DNA of 64,000 nucleotides from Spiribacter sp. 1M189 (lineage in GTDB: Bacteria; Pseudomonadota; Gammaproteobacteria; Nitrococcales; Nitrococcaceae). The position numbers and the translations under genes were made by a program. Under the pieces are notes generated by a model that was given only the letters and a program-made list of their open reading frames with translations, was not told the origin of the DNA and made no database searches. Where the stretch lies: NCBI RefSeq assembly GCF_040838345.1, contig NZ_JBAKFF010000001.1, positions 1,488,001 through 1,552,000 on the forward strand, given 5' to 3'. Shown here piece after piece: positions 33,130 through 41,882 of this stretch. Each line of letters begins with the position of its first letter. Position 1 is the stretch's first letter.

Positions 33130-34420
33130 TCAATACCTCCGCCACGGACAGCGGGCGGGAAAATGCCCGTTGGTTCAACGCTCCGCGCGGTTCGAGCCCG
33201 GCTGCGCGGATGCGCTCACTGACCTGGGCCTCGCAGTAGCGGCCCTGGCAGGGCCCCATACCACAACGGGTGACGACCTTGATCGAGGACAGGTCGGCGA
33301 GACCCAGGGCGACCGCCTGATCAACCACCCGCACCCGGGCGCCTTCACAGGCGCAGATGACAGCGTCCGGATCCGGTGTCTGGCGGGCACGCCGCGCCTG
33401 GGCCCGCTCCAGGCCACGGGCGAAGCCGATCAGAAAGCGTCGCCGCCACTCCCCCGTCGGCCGAGCGGCCGCCCGCCCCGCCAGATCGCTCAGCACAGCC
33501 GGCGCGACACGCTCGCCGGAAAGCTGGGCATGCCGCCAGCCACGGATGCCCTGACCTTCACCAATCACGTAAATCCGGGGTTGGCTGCTGCGTCCAAGCG
33601 AGTCCGTCGCCACCGCCCAATAGCCACCGACTGGATCGTATTGGATCCGGCACCCTGCCGTCCGGGCAAGCTGTGTCTGCGGCACGAAGCGCTCGGTCAA
33701 GCCCAGATGATCGAAGGCGATTCGCTCATCGGCGTCGGTGAGCAGCTCGCCATCGCCTACGGCGGCAACCGCTGCGCCGTAGCGGATTGGCACCCCGGCC
33801 CGGGCGAGCCAGCGACGCTTTTGCATGAATTCGAGACTGTTGCCGGGGATTCCGAGCCCCCACGGCGCGAGGCGGGCATAGTCGCTGCGCCGCAGGCGGT
33901 CGATGACATGCGTGACCGTGCCGCCGGCCCGCACGACGCCGGCCGCCACCACCGTAAGGAAAGGGCCACTGCCGGCAATAATGATCTGGCCGCGAGGCAT
34001 GATGCCATGACCCTTGCCAAGGGCCTGCAGGGCGCCGGCGCTCGTGACGCCGCGGGCCGGCAGCCCGGGCACGGGGTCATGCAGGTCGTAGGCGCCACAG
34101 GCAAGGACAACGGCATCGAATCTCGCCTGATCCGCGCCATCCCCGCCTTCGAACCAGACGCGGCCATCGGACTCGACCGACAGGACCCGGGTCCCCGAGC
34201 GCAGGATCAGCTCCGGGGATTCCGCCGCCAGGGCCTCCAGCGGTGTGGCTGGAGCCGTTGTCCGGATGCGGCTGATGTTTCCGCCGGTGCGGGGCTGTTC
34301 ATCGAACACGGTCACGCGGGCACCGCGTGCAAGCAGTCCACGGATGGCCGCCTCTCCGGCCGGCCCGGTCCCTATAACCGAAACGCAGGGGGCAGGCTGT
34401 CCGGCACCACTCGACATCAA
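33116..34420 (-). CDS. FAD/NAD(P)-binding oxidoreductase subunit with BFD-like [2Fe-2S] domain
   Basis: A 434-residue pyridine-nucleotide-disulfide-type flavoprotein. The first FAD motif is VSVIGTGPAGEAAIRGLLARG and the second dinucleotide motif is IIIAGSGPFLTVVAAGVVRAGG. The C-terminal BFD-like domain reads CACEGARV then RCGMGPCQGRYC, a four-Cys [2Fe-2S] site. This is the large electron-transfer subunit of heterotrimeric hydroxyproline/opine-type dehydrogenases. It starts 6 bases after livF stops, so transporter and enzyme share an operon. Confidence 0.87.
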   Translation of the reverse strand: MMSSGAGQPAPCVSVIGTGPAGEAAIRGLLARGARVTVFDEQPRTGGNISRIRTTAPATPLEALAAESPELILRSGTRVLSVESDGRVWFEGGDGADQARFDAVVLACGAYDLHDPVPGLPARGVTSAGALQALGKGHGIMPRGQIIIAGSGPFLTVVAAGVVRAGGTVTHVIDRLRRSDYARLAPWGLGIPGNSLEFMQKRRWLARAGVPIRYGAAVAAVGDGELLTDADERIAFDHLGLTERFVPQTQLARTAGCRIQYDPVGGYWAVATDSLGRSSQPRIYVIGEGQGIRGWRHAQLSGERVAPAVLSDLAGRAAARPTGEWRRRFLIGFARGLERAQARRARQTPDPDAVICACEGARVRVVDQAVALGLADLSSIKVVTRCGMGPCQGRYCEAQVSERIRAAGLEPRGALNQRAFSRPLSVAEVLNGPR

Positions 34421-34426
34421 TCCCGC

Positions 34427-35143
34427 TCACGCACCCAGGTAGGCCTGAACGATACTCTCGTCGGCCGCCAGTGCCGACGCTTCTCCCTGATTCCAGATTT
34501 CGCCATTCTCGAGCACATAAGCGTAGTGGGCGATCTTCAGCGCCAGTCGGGCATTCTGCTCCACCAGCAGGATCGTGGTGCCGGCCTCGTTCAGCTGTTT
34601 GACGATGCGCATCGTCTGCGTGACCAGTTTCGGCGCCAGCCCCATGGACGGTTCATCGAGCAGCAGTACGCGTGGCCCATGCATCAGCGCCCTGCCCAGC
34701 GCCAGCATCTGCTGCTCGCCGCCGGACAGCAGCGAGCCATCCTGATTGCGCCGCTCGGCCAGGATGGGGAAGCGCTCGTAGACATCCGCCAGACGCTCGC
34801 GACGCAGGCCATGATCCCGCACCGTAAAGCTGCCAAGCTCGAGATTTTCCTGAACACTCAGACCTTTGAGGATGTGACGCCCCTCCGGCACATGGACGAC
34901 GCCGCGCCGGGCGATCTCGTGGGCCGGCAGACGCGTGATGTCGTCACCATCCAGCAGGACGCGGCCGGTCTGAGCCCGCACGATACCGGAGATGGTTCTC
35001 AGCGTGGTGGTCTTGCCCGCGCCGTTACTGCCCAGAACGGCGATAATCTGCCCCGGCGTCACTTCAATATTAATGCTGCGCAACGCCTGAATCTTGCCGT
35101 AATAGGACTCGACCTGCTCGACCCGAAGCACTGGCTCAGTCAC
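34427..35143 (-). CDS. livF: Branched-chain-type amino acid ABC transporter ATPase LivF
   Basis: 238 residues. Walker A GSNGAGKTTTLRTISG, GVVHVPEGRHILKGLSVQENLELG (LivF-specific), signature LSGGEQQMLALGRALM and Walker B VLLLDEPSMGLAP. Overlaps livG by 4 bases. Located in the hydroxyproline cluster, so the imported substrate is probably hydroxyproline or proline rather than Leu/Ile/Val (inference). Confidence 0.95.
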   Translation of the reverse strand: MTEPVLRVEQVESYYGKIQALRSINIEVTPGQIIAVLGSNGAGKTTTLRTISGIVRAQTGRVLLDGDDITRLPAHEIARRGVVHVPEGRHILKGLSVQENLELGSFTVRDHGLRRERLADVYERFPILAERRNQDGSLLSGGEQQMLALGRALMHGPRVLLLDEPSMGLAPKLVTQTMRIVKQLNEAGTTILLVEQNARLALKIAHYAYVLENGEIWNQGEASALAADESIVQAYLGA

Positions 35144-35916
35144 AGGGCCATCTCCTCGTCTTCCTGTCCCAGATACGCCTCGATGACCTTCGGGTCATTC
35201 TTGACCTGCTCGGCGGTGCCCTTGGCGATGATGCGACCATAGTCGAGCACGTGAATATGCTCGGAGACCTGCATCACGAGGCCCATGTCGTGCTCGATGA
35301 GCAGCACGGCGACGTTGCGCTCGTCACGGATGCGGCGGATCAGCTCGACCAAAGCCGCCTTCTCGGTGCCGTTCAGGCCCGCCGCCGGCTCATCAAGCAG
35401 AATCAGTTGCGGCTGAGTCGCCAGGGCGCGCGCGATTTCCACCAGGCGCTGATAACCATAGGCCAGGTTCGTGGCCAGGCGGTCGGCATATTCGTCAATG
35501 CCGACGAACCGCATGCAGTCGTGCGCCACCTCGGCGATGTACTGCTCTTCCGCGCGCTGCCCGGGCGTGCGGAAAACCGCTCCGAAGGCCCCCGACCGCG
35601 TGCGGCAGTGCATACCGGCCATGACATTCTCCATGACCGACATTTCCCGGAACAACCGAACGTTCTGGAAGGTCCGGGCGATACCGAACTGGGTGACCTT
35701 GTGTGGCTTGCGGCGCAGGATCCGCTCGCCGTTGAATTCGATGCGCCCCTCCTGCGGGCGGTAGAAACCCGTGATCGAGTTGAAAAGCGAGGTCTTCCCG
35801 GCACCGTTGGGTCCGATCAGGCTCGCCAGCGAACCCGCCTCGACACCGAAATCCACCTTGTCGAGCACGGTGTTGCCTGCGAATCGCAGGGTGACCTGTT
35901 CTAGATCAAGCAGCAT
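35140..35916 (-). CDS. livG: Branched-chain-type amino acid ABC transporter ATPase LivG
   Basis: 258 residues. Walker A GPNGAGKTSLFNSITGFYRPQEG, FGIARTFQNVRLFREMSVMENVMAG (LivG-type Q loop), LAYGYQRLVEIARALA in place of a strict LSGGQ, Walker B LILLDEPAAGLN and IEHDMGLVMQVSEHIHVLDYGRIIA. Second ATPase of the heteromeric importer. The gap to livM is 17 bases. Confidence 0.95.
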   Translation of the reverse strand: MLLDLEQVTLRFAGNTVLDKVDFGVEAGSLASLIGPNGAGKTSLFNSITGFYRPQEGRIEFNGERILRRKPHKVTQFGIARTFQNVRLFREMSVMENVMAGMHCRTRSGAFGAVFRTPGQRAEEQYIAEVAHDCMRFVGIDEYADRLATNLAYGYQRLVEIARALATQPQLILLDEPAAGLNGTEKAALVELIRRIRDERNVAVLLIEHDMGLVMQVSEHIHVLDYGRIIAKGTAEQVKNDPKVIEAYLGQEDEEMAL

Positions 35917-35933
35917 CTCTGTCCTCCCCTGCG

Positions 35934-36905
35934 CTAGTGACGCCGTTCCGGCCAGATGCCACTCGGCCTGAGCAGCATGATGAGCAGCATCACCACCGCG
36001 AACAGCAGCAGACGCAGCTCGCCGAGATCACGCAGCAGCTCCGGGCCGAGGATGATGATGAAAGCGCCGAGAATGACCCCGGGTATCTTGCCCATGCCGC
36101 CCAGTATCACCGCCATGAGAACGAGCACCGACTGCTCGAAGCTGAAACTCTCCGGGGAAATGGCCCCCAGATTGGCCGCAAAGAAAATGCCGCCAAAGGC
36201 ACCGAACACCGATCCGGTCACATAGGCGGCGAGCTTCACACGTACGCGGTTAATGCCCATCGCCTCGGCCGCATCCTCATCATGCCGCACGTACAGCCAT
36301 GCCCGACCGAGTCGGGAGTGATAGAGGCGATGGCTGGCGATGACCGCCGCAACCGCCAGCAACAGGAAAATGTAGTAGAAATCGACATAGCTGCTGATGA
36401 CGTAGCCGAAGAAATTCGGCTCCGGGATATTCGACAGGCCAGTCGCCCGTCCGGTGATTTCCAGATTGCGTGCACCGAAACGCACGATCTCGCCGAAACC
36501 GAGGGTCACGATGGCCAGGTAGTCGCTTCTCAGCCGAAGTGTCGGCCCGCCGATGATGACACCAGCCAGACAAGCGGCCACCAGCGCCGGCGGTATCGCC
36601 AACCAGAAATTCCAGTCGAACTGCACGGTAAGGATGCCGATGCTGTAGGCCCCCACCGCAAAGAACGCTGCGTAGCCGAGATCGAGCAGGCCCGCATAGC
36701 CCACCACGATATTAAGCCCGAGGGCGAGCACCACATAGAGCAGCGCGTTGGTCATGATGGTCGTCATGTAGCGCCCCATCACGAGCGGTGCCAGTGCCAT
36801 GACGGCGACGATCACCACCAGCAGCAGCGTCTGTCGGCGCGGGCTGTCGAAGAATGCGTAGAGCCGGTCAATGAAGTTTGCCGATCGGCCGGTTGATGTA
36901 TTCAT
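35934..36905 (-). CDS. livM: Branched-chain-type amino acid ABC permease LivM
   Basis: 323 residues and about ten hydrophobic helices. Family signatures are VALGLNIVVGYAGLLDLGYAAFFAVGAYS and LRLRSDYLAIVTLGFGEIVR, with EDAAEAMGINRVRVKLAAYVTGS as the cytoplasmic coupling loop. ATG 36905 begins MNTSTGRSANFIDRL; a frame upstream to 37001 overlaps livH without support. Adjacent to livH by 2 bases. Confidence 0.95.
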   Translation of the reverse strand: MNTSTGRSANFIDRLYAFFDSPRRQTLLLVVIVAVMALAPLVMGRYMTTIMTNALLYVVLALGLNIVVGYAGLLDLGYAAFFAVGAYSIGILTVQFDWNFWLAIPPALVAACLAGVIIGGPTLRLRSDYLAIVTLGFGEIVRFGARNLEITGRATGLSNIPEPNFFGYVISSYVDFYYIFLLLAVAAVIASHRLYHSRLGRAWLYVRHDEDAAEAMGINRVRVKLAAYVTGSVFGAFGGIFFAANLGAISPESFSFEQSVLVLMAVILGGMGKIPGVILGAFIIILGPELLRDLGELRLLLFAVVMLLIMLLRPSGIWPERRH

Positions 36906-36907
36906 GG

Positions 36908-37822
36908 TCACATCCGCTCCACTTCTGACTTGCCGAGCAGACCGGTCGGCTTGAACACCAGCACCAGAATCAGGATCGCGAAGGTGAAGACATCCTTCCA
37001 CTCACTACCGATCCACGGAATCTGGGTGCCGAAGGACTCGAGCATCCCCAGGATGAGCCCGCCCAGCATGGCCCCGGTAATACTGCCGATACCGCCGATC
37101 ACCGCCGCGGTAAACGCCTTGAGGCCGATCAGAAAGCCCATGAAGTACCAAATGCTGCCGTAGTAGGCACCGGCCATGGTGCCGGCCGCCGCCGCCAGGG
37201 CGGAACCGATCAGGAAGGTAATCGCCACCACCCGGTTGACGTTGATGCCCAGCAGCCGGCACATGTCCTTGTCGATTGAGACCGCCCGCATCGCCCGGCC
37301 GTACATGGTGCGGCTGACGAAGAACTCCAGCGCGATCATCAGCACCGCCGCCGTCGCGACGAGCACAATGGCCTGATGGCTGATGAACAGGCGTCCGAAT
37401 TCAAACCCGCCGAATCCAAGATCGGTGCGGAAAGCGGTGTATTTGCCGTCGGTCAGGCTGAGGGCGCCGTTCTGCAGAACCAGCGACACGGCCAGCGCCG
37501 TGATCAGGATGGAGAGTCTTGGCGCCGACAGCATGGGCTGATAGGCGACACGCTGAATGATCACTCCGAGGAAGCCCACTGCGACCATCGAGATGAGGAT
37601 GGCGATGAACAGTCCGGTCCAGCCCGCGCCGAAGACGCCGGAAACCAGCGACAGCGCACCGAATCCGACAAACGCGCCGACCATGTACACATCGCCATGG
37701 GCGAAGTTGAGCAGTTTGATCACACCAAAGATCATGGTGTAACCGAGCGCAATGAGCGCGTAGAAAGACCCCAGCACCAGGCCATTGACGATAGCCTGGA
37801 GGAAGGTTTCCAAGGCTGGCAT
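36908..37822 (-). CDS. livH: Branched-chain-type amino acid ABC permease LivH
   Basis: 304 residues with the LivH start FLQAIVNGLVLGSFYALIALGYTMIFGVIKLLNFAHGDVYMVGAF. RAVSIDKDMCRLLGINVNRVVAITFLIGSALAAAAG is the coupling region. ATG 37822 follows GGGGGGCTCGGC; an earlier ATG at 37885 lies in the livK-livH stem-loop. Pairs with LivM in the membrane. Confidence 0.95.
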   Translation of the reverse strand: MPALETFLQAIVNGLVLGSFYALIALGYTMIFGVIKLLNFAHGDVYMVGAFVGFGALSLVSGVFGAGWTGLFIAILISMVAVGFLGVIIQRVAYQPMLSAPRLSILITALAVSLVLQNGALSLTDGKYTAFRTDLGFGGFEFGRLFISHQAIVLVATAAVLMIALEFFVSRTMYGRAMRAVSIDKDMCRLLGINVNRVVAITFLIGSALAAAAGTMAGAYYGSIWYFMGFLIGLKAFTAAVIGGIGSITGAMLGGLILGMLESFGTQIPWIGSEWKDVFTFAILILVLVFKPTGLLGKSEVERM

Positions 37823-37854
37823 GCCGAGCCCCCCGTAACCGGCGTTAAACCTGA

Positions 37855-37888
37855 CCGGTGCCGGCGCGGTTGACCCCGCCGGCACCGG
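37855..37888 (-). repeat. Strong stem-loop between livK and livH
   Basis: Perfect 12-bp inverted repeat CCGGTGCCGGCG/CGCCGGCACCGG with a 10-base loop, 12 bases past the livK stop. No U tract follows on the minus strand. Such structures after binding-protein genes usually protect the upstream mRNA from decay, giving more binding protein than permease; that role is inferred. Confidence 0.75.
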
Positions 37889-37900
37889 CTCTCGGCATTA

Positions 37901-39016
37901 TCAGTTCTCGGAGTACGTCCAGGCGCCGTCTTCACCCTCGAGGATGATGAAGTTGCTGCGCGCCAGGGTGTTCTCGTCGGTGAAGGTGATCGGACCGGTG
38001 AGCCACGATTCGCCATCGGCGCTGGCCAGCGCGTCGACCACCGCGGCCGGATCCGTGGTGCCGGCTTTCTCCATCGCCCAAGCCAGCAGCTTCAGACCGT
38101 CATAGTTGAGCGGTGCATACGGACCCGGATCCTGGCCGTACTCGGCCCGGTAGTTCTCGATGAAGCTCGCGGCCGCGGGCAGGAACTCGGCCGTGGGGTT
38201 CGAGAACGCATAGACGCCCTCGGCGGCACCGCCGGCGATTTCGAACAGCTGCGGGGAGTTGGACCCGTCACCCACGGCAATGATGTCGCGGTAGCCACCC
38301 TGACGAAGCTGGCGGATGAGCAGACCGCCGTCGGCATAGTAGGCCGTCCAGAAAACCGCATCCACGTCGTTGGAGCGCACATTGCTGACCACGGCGGAGA
38401 AGTCCTGCTCACCCTTGTTGACAGTCTCGCGCACCACCTCGTGGCCCATGGACTCCCAACGCTCGGCCGTCAGGTCCGCCAGATCCTGCGAGTAGGAGTC
38501 GCCCTGGTCGATGATCGCCAGCCGCTCGACACCCTGGCTCTCGAAGAAATCCACCGCCTTTTTCGACTGATCCGCTCCGGTGGAGTTGATCATGAAGGCA
38601 TTACCCGGGTTGGCCGGGATGAGCTGGGTGGAGTTGGAAGCCGTGATGACGAAGGGCAGGCCCTCATCGCCGTAAACCTTGAGCGTCGGCATGGTGGCGC
38701 CGGAGCAATAGCCACCGACAATGCCCTGTACCCCTCGCGAGACCAGGTTACCAGCGGCGTTGACCGACTGCTGGGGATCGCAGGCGGAGTCGCCGTTGAT
38801 GAGTTCGATGTCCATACCGAGGACGCCGCCTTCAGCGTTGAGCTCTTCGGCGGCCAGCTCCGCGGCGTTGTACATGTCCTGGCCGTAGGTGGCCTCGGAG
38901 CCCGTCGTGGGCACCTGGACACCGATCAGAATACTATCGTTCTGGGCCTGTACAGCCCCGCTGAGACCAAGGCCCAGCGCGACGGCCGAGGCCAGTGCAG
39001 TCATTCCGTTTTTCAT
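37901..39016 (-). CDS. livK: Periplasmic amino-acid-binding protein of the Liv-type importer
   Basis: Type I periplasmic-binding fold, 371 residues. Signal peptide MKNGMTALASAVALGLGLSGAVQAQ. Mature start ILIGVQVPTTGSEATYGQDMYNAAELAAEELNAEGG. A Cys pair is present as in LivK homologues (residues in SACDPQQ and GGYCSGA), and VITASNSTQL follows. ATG 39016 sits behind TGGAGG. Substrate is inferred from the neighbouring hydroxyproline enzymes. First gene of the importer segment, with A/T-rich promoter-like DNA before it. Confidence 0.93.
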   Translation of the reverse strand: MKNGMTALASAVALGLGLSGAVQAQNDSILIGVQVPTTGSEATYGQDMYNAAELAAEELNAEGGVLGMDIELINGDSACDPQQSVNAAGNLVSRGVQGIVGGYCSGATMPTLKVYGDEGLPFVITASNSTQLIPANPGNAFMINSTGADQSKKAVDFFESQGVERLAIIDQGDSYSQDLADLTAERWESMGHEVVRETVNKGEQDFSAVVSNVRSNDVDAVFWTAYYADGGLLIRQLRQGGYRDIIAVGDGSNSPQLFEIAGGAAEGVYAFSNPTAEFLPAAASFIENYRAEYGQDPGPYAPLNYDGLKLLAWAMEKAGTTDPAAVVDALASADGESWLTGPITFTDENTLARSNFIILEGEDGAWTYSEN

Positions 39017-39030
39017 CTGCTCAACCTCCA

Positions 39031-39056
39031 GATACAAATTTTATACACTTTGACAG
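39031..39056 (-). promoter_or_regulatory. A/T-rich promoter/operator element upstream of livK
   Basis: Plus-strand AAATTTTATACA (39036-39047) stands out in GC-rich DNA. On the coding strand it gives TGTATAAAATTT, whose TATAAA could be a -10, about 25 bases before the ribosome site. A 12-mer differing at one base occurs between gntR and the DapA-family gene, suggesting a shared operator. Confidence 0.45.
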
Positions 39057-39091
39057 GTTTAGACGATCCTGCCTTCGGGCGCAAGCACGCA

Positions 39092-40198
39092 CTATGCTGC
39101 AGTGCGCCATACAGGGTCGCCCAGCACCCTGTAATCCAGTTCCAGCCCCAGTCCCGGTGCATCCGGCGCGGCCAGGCGGCCACCGCGACGGCGCGGCGCG
39201 CCCGGGGCGAAATCCCGTGTGACGTAGCTGTTGAAGTCGGTGACCGAGAAGCGCATCGCTTCCGGTGTCGAGTGCGCCAGATGGGCGATCGCGGCGGTCG
39301 CGACGTCGCCGCCCCAGGTATCTTCCAGCGTCATGCCAATTCCCGACTCGACGCAAAGGTCCCGCATTCGGTGGGCCCGTGTGAGCCCGCCAACCTTGGC
39401 GATCTTGATGTTCACCACATCCATGGCGCCATCCGACAGGGCACGCATGAGGGTGGCAAAACCGTCGATACTCTCGTCGAGCACGAAAGGCCGGGCCGTC
39501 GCACGCCGGATCTGAAGGCAGGACTCGTACCCGGGGCAGGGCTGCTCGATATACACATCGAGATCGCCAACCGCGGCAGCAACACGCATGGCGCCATGCT
39601 GAGTCCAGCCGGTGTTGGCATCCGCGACCAGCGTGTCGCCGGCACGCATCACCGCGGCGCAGGCGTGAATGCGCTCGATGTCGGTGTCCGGATCACCGCC
39701 CACCTTGAGCTGGAACCTGGTGTACCCCTCCGCCTGATACTGGCGGCAGCGATCGGCCATCTGCTCCGGGCCCTGCTGGGATATCGCACGGTACAGAGCG
39801 ATATCATCGCCGTAGCGTCCGCCGAGCAGATGGCAGACCGGCTGTCCGGTCACCTTGCCGAGAATGTCCCAGCAGGCAATGTCCAGCGGTGACTTGACGT
39901 AGTTGTGTCCGCGCATCGCCTGATCCATGAAGTGGCTGATCTGCATGGGGCGGCACGGATCCATGCCCAGCAGCTGCGGCGCGAGTTCGCGCAGACCGGT
40001 TCTCGCGCCCTCGGCGTAGGCGGGCAGATAAGCCGGCCCCAGGGGGCAGACTTCTCCCGCCCCCGTCACGCCGGCATCGGTCTCCAGCTCGACGATGGTG
40101 GTGTCGAAAACGTCGACACTATTCCCGCCCGACCAGGCATAACGCCCCTCGTGCAGCGGCAGATCGAGCTGGTAGACGTTAATGGCGGTGATTTTCAC
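39092..40198 (-). CDS. Enolase-superfamily enzyme, probable cis-3-hydroxy-L-proline dehydratase or hydroxyproline-betaine epimerase
   Basis: Mandelate racemase/muconate lactonising subgroup, 368 residues. The N-terminal capping domain contains [31 protein letters not shown]. Barrel motifs are FQLKVGG (Lys on strand 2), VADANTGW (Asp), IEQPC (Glu), VLDESIDG (Asp/Glu) and [14 protein letters not shown] (Lys). It resembles hydroxyproline-betaine epimerase HpbD and the enolase-type cis-3-hydroxy-L-proline dehydratase. The absence of betaine demethylases here and the presence of a pyrroline-2-carboxylate reductase favour the dehydratase (inference). GTG start at 40198 behind GGAGAG. Follows gntR by 14 bases. 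Confidence 0.75.
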   Translation of the reverse strand: MKITAINVYQLDLPLHEGRYAWSGGNSVDVFDTTIVELETDAGVTGAGEVCPLGPAYLPAYAEGARTGLRELAPQLLGMDPCRPMQISHFMDQAMRGHNYVKSPLDIACWDILGKVTGQPVCHLLGGRYGDDIALYRAISQQGPEQMADRCRQYQAEGYTRFQLKVGGDPDTDIERIHACAAVMRAGDTLVADANTGWTQHGAMRVAAAVGDLDVYIEQPCPGYESCLQIRRATARPFVLDESIDGFATLMRALSDGAMDVVNIKIAKVGGLTRAHRMRDLCVESGIGMTLEDTWGGDVATAAIAHLAHSTPEAMRFSVTDFNSYVTRDFAPGAPRRRGGRLAAPDAPGLGLELDYRVLGDPVWRTAA

Positions 40199-40212
40199 GG
40201 GACTCTCCGTAC

Positions 40213-40893
40213 TCAGCCCTTGCCGCGGCGTTCCGAGAGAAATTCCAGCAGATCGTCGCGGGCGGCCAGAATGTGCTCGGCCAGCAGACGCGTGGCCTCG
40301 GCGTTATCACGGTGCTCGCAGAGCGTGACCAGCCGATCATGCTCCTCGCGTGCCCTTGAGGTGTTGTGATCGGACAGATTGAGCTGCAGACGCAGGTAGC
40401 GGTCGGCGTTGCGATGCAGCTTGCGCAGGATATCCATGCTGCGATGACGGCCTGCCGGGGCATACAGGGCGCTGTGGAGGCGCCAGTTGTACTGCCCCCA
40501 TTTGCCGTCTGATACCGGTTGGGCAAGGCTCTCGTCGAACTGGCGGAGCACCTCACGGGCCGAGGCGATGACCTCCGAGGTGATGTGCGGCAGGGCACGC
40601 TGGAGAAGATCCACCTCGATCAGGGCACGGAGATCAAAGATCTCGCGGATCTCCTCAAGGGACAGGACGCTGACGGCATACCCCTTGTGCGCGGTCTGCG
40701 TGACGAGCCCCTCGCCCTCAAGCTGCAGGAGTGCCTCGCGCAGCGGTATTCGGCTCACGCCAAACTCCGAGGCAAGACTGTCCTGGCGAAGTGGAACACC
40801 CTCCGGAAACTCGAGATTGAGAATCCGCTCGCGTAGCGCATCCACCAGCATGCCGGCGACGGTCTGCCGCTCCCCGTTCCCCTCCAGACGCAT
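40213..40893 (-). CDS. GntR family (FCD domain) regulator of the hydroxyproline cluster
   Basis: 226 residues. Winged [27 protein letters not shown] preceded by [21 protein letters not shown]. The FadR-type FCD ligand domain has [15 protein letters not shown] and [14 protein letters not shown] (metal/ligand His and Asp). It is divergent from the plus-strand catabolic operon and leads the minus-strand operon, so it is well placed to control both. The effector is probably a hydroxyproline or pyrroline intermediate; repressor or activator role not visible. Confidence 0.9.
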   Translation of the reverse strand: MRLEGNGERQTVAGMLVDALRERILNLEFPEGVPLRQDSLASEFGVSRIPLREALLQLEGEGLVTQTAHKGYAVSVLSLEEIREIFDLRALIEVDLLQRALPHITSEVIASAREVLRQFDESLAQPVSDGKWGQYNWRLHSALYAPAGRHRSMDILRKLHRNADRYLRLQLNLSDHNTSRAREEHDRLVTLCEHRDNAEATRLLAEHILAARDDLLEFLSERRGKG

Positions 40894-40982
40894 TGTCGTT
40901 GACCATCCCTATCCCGAACGCTAATTTTTATACAATATACGACAAGCGAGGGGAAACCCTCATTACAACAAGGAGAACCTTC
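40894..40982. promoter_or_regulatory. Divergent control region of the hydroxyproline cluster
   Basis: 89 bases between the gntR and DapA-family start codons. The centre is very A/T-rich (AATTTTTATACAATATACGA, 40923-40942) and contains TATA-CAA-TATA, an imperfect palindrome of the size bound by FadR-type GntR dimers. TTGACC at 40899-40904 could be a -35 for the plus operon, with TAATTT 17 bases later. AAGGAG before 40983 is the ribosome site. Confidence 0.55.
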
Positions 40983-41879
40983 ATGACCCCTGACTGGCGC
41001 GGCATCTATCCCGCTGTCACCACGCAGTTCCGACCCGACTTCAGCCTCGATCTGGAGGCGACCCGGCGCGTGGTGGACAACCTCATCAACGACGGCGTCC
41101 ACGGATTGGTCATGCTGGGAACCTGCGGCGAGAACACGTCACTCACCGCCGAGGAGAAACTCGACGTCATACGCGCGGCCTGCGAGGTAAGCAGCGGCCG
41201 CGTCCCCGTCATCACTGGCGTTGCGGAGTACACCACCGATATGGCGTCCAGCTATGTGCGCGACGTCGAAGCCATCGGCGCCGATGGCGTCATGATCCTC
41301 CCCGCCATGGTCTACAAGGCCGACCGCCGGGAGATCATCGCGCATATCGACACGGTTGCCCGGGCCTGCGGTCTCCCGGCGATGATCTACAACAACCCCG
41401 CCTCCTACGGCATCGACATCGATCCCGAGACACTCGTCGAACTGTCCCGGACGCCGAACATCGTTGCGGTGAAGGAGTCTTCCGAGGATCCGCGCCGCAT
41501 CAACGACCTGATCAACCTCGATCCTGACGCACTGGCGATCATGTCCGGTGTTGATGATGTTGCCCTGGAGTGCATGGTGGTTGGCGCCATTGGCTGGGTA
41601 TCCGGGTTCGCCAACGTCTACCCTCGCGAGAGCGTGGCGATTTACGATTGCCTGCAGGACGGCCGCATCGCGAAGGCCGTGACCATCTACCGCTGGATGA
41701 TGGATTCCCTGCATATGGACACCCACCCCAAGCTGGTCCAGATGATCAAGCTCGCCGAACAGATCGCCGGACGGGGCAGTGAGACGGCGCGCCCGCCACG
41801 TCTGCCGCTTGTGGGCGAGGAACGTGAACAGGCCACCGCCATCATCGAAAAGGCCCTGGCCACTCGACCTGCGATCTAG
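40983..41879 (+). CDS. DapA-family pyrroline-4-hydroxy-2-carboxylate deaminase (probable)
   Basis: Class I aldolase-like TIM barrel, 298 residues. Schiff-base Lys164 (NIVAVKESSED), Tyr136 (MIYNNPASYGI) and the Thr motif GTCGENTSL are present. Family relatives include dihydrodipicolinate synthase, but the epimerase, dehydrogenase and alpha-ketoglutarate semialdehyde dehydrogenase neighbours identify the likely reaction. This is deamination of cis-4-hydroxy-pyrroline-2-carboxylate to alpha-ketoglutarate semialdehyde. ATG 40983 follows AAGGAG. First gene of the plus-strand operon. Confidence 0.83.
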   Translation: MTPDWRGIYPAVTTQFRPDFSLDLEATRRVVDNLINDGVHGLVMLGTCGENTSLTAEEKLDVIRAACEVSSGRVPVITGVAEYTTDMASSYVRDVEAIGADGVMILPAMVYKADRREIIAHIDTVARACGLPAMIYNNPASYGIDIDPETLVELSRTPNIVAVKESSEDPRRINDLINLDPDALAIMSGVDDVALECMVVGAIGWVSGFANVYPRESVAIYDCLQDGRIAKAVTIYRWMMDSLHMDTHPKLVQMIKLAEQIAGRGSETARPPRLPLVGEEREQATAIIEKALATRPAI

Positions 41880-41882
41880 GCG

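Noticed and set aside
31709-34420. Hydrogen cyanide synthase hcnABC
   Set aside because: The subunit architecture is similar, but the genes continue from a Liv importer and face epimerase, deaminase and KGSA dehydrogenase genes, which fits hydroxyproline dehydrogenase.
32954-35242. Plus-strand open frame of 762 codons
   Set aside because: It runs antisense to livF and the two dehydrogenase subunit genes, has no recognisable domain and is explained by high-GC codon bias.
38441-39892. Plus-strand open frame of 483 codons
   Set aside because: Antisense to livK and the enolase-superfamily gene, both of which have clear family motifs; no motif in this frame.
40983-41879. Lysine-pathway dihydrodipicolinate synthase (dapA)
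   Set aside because: Same family, but the operon context is catabolic and the gene is not near lysine genes; the deaminase assignment is preferred.
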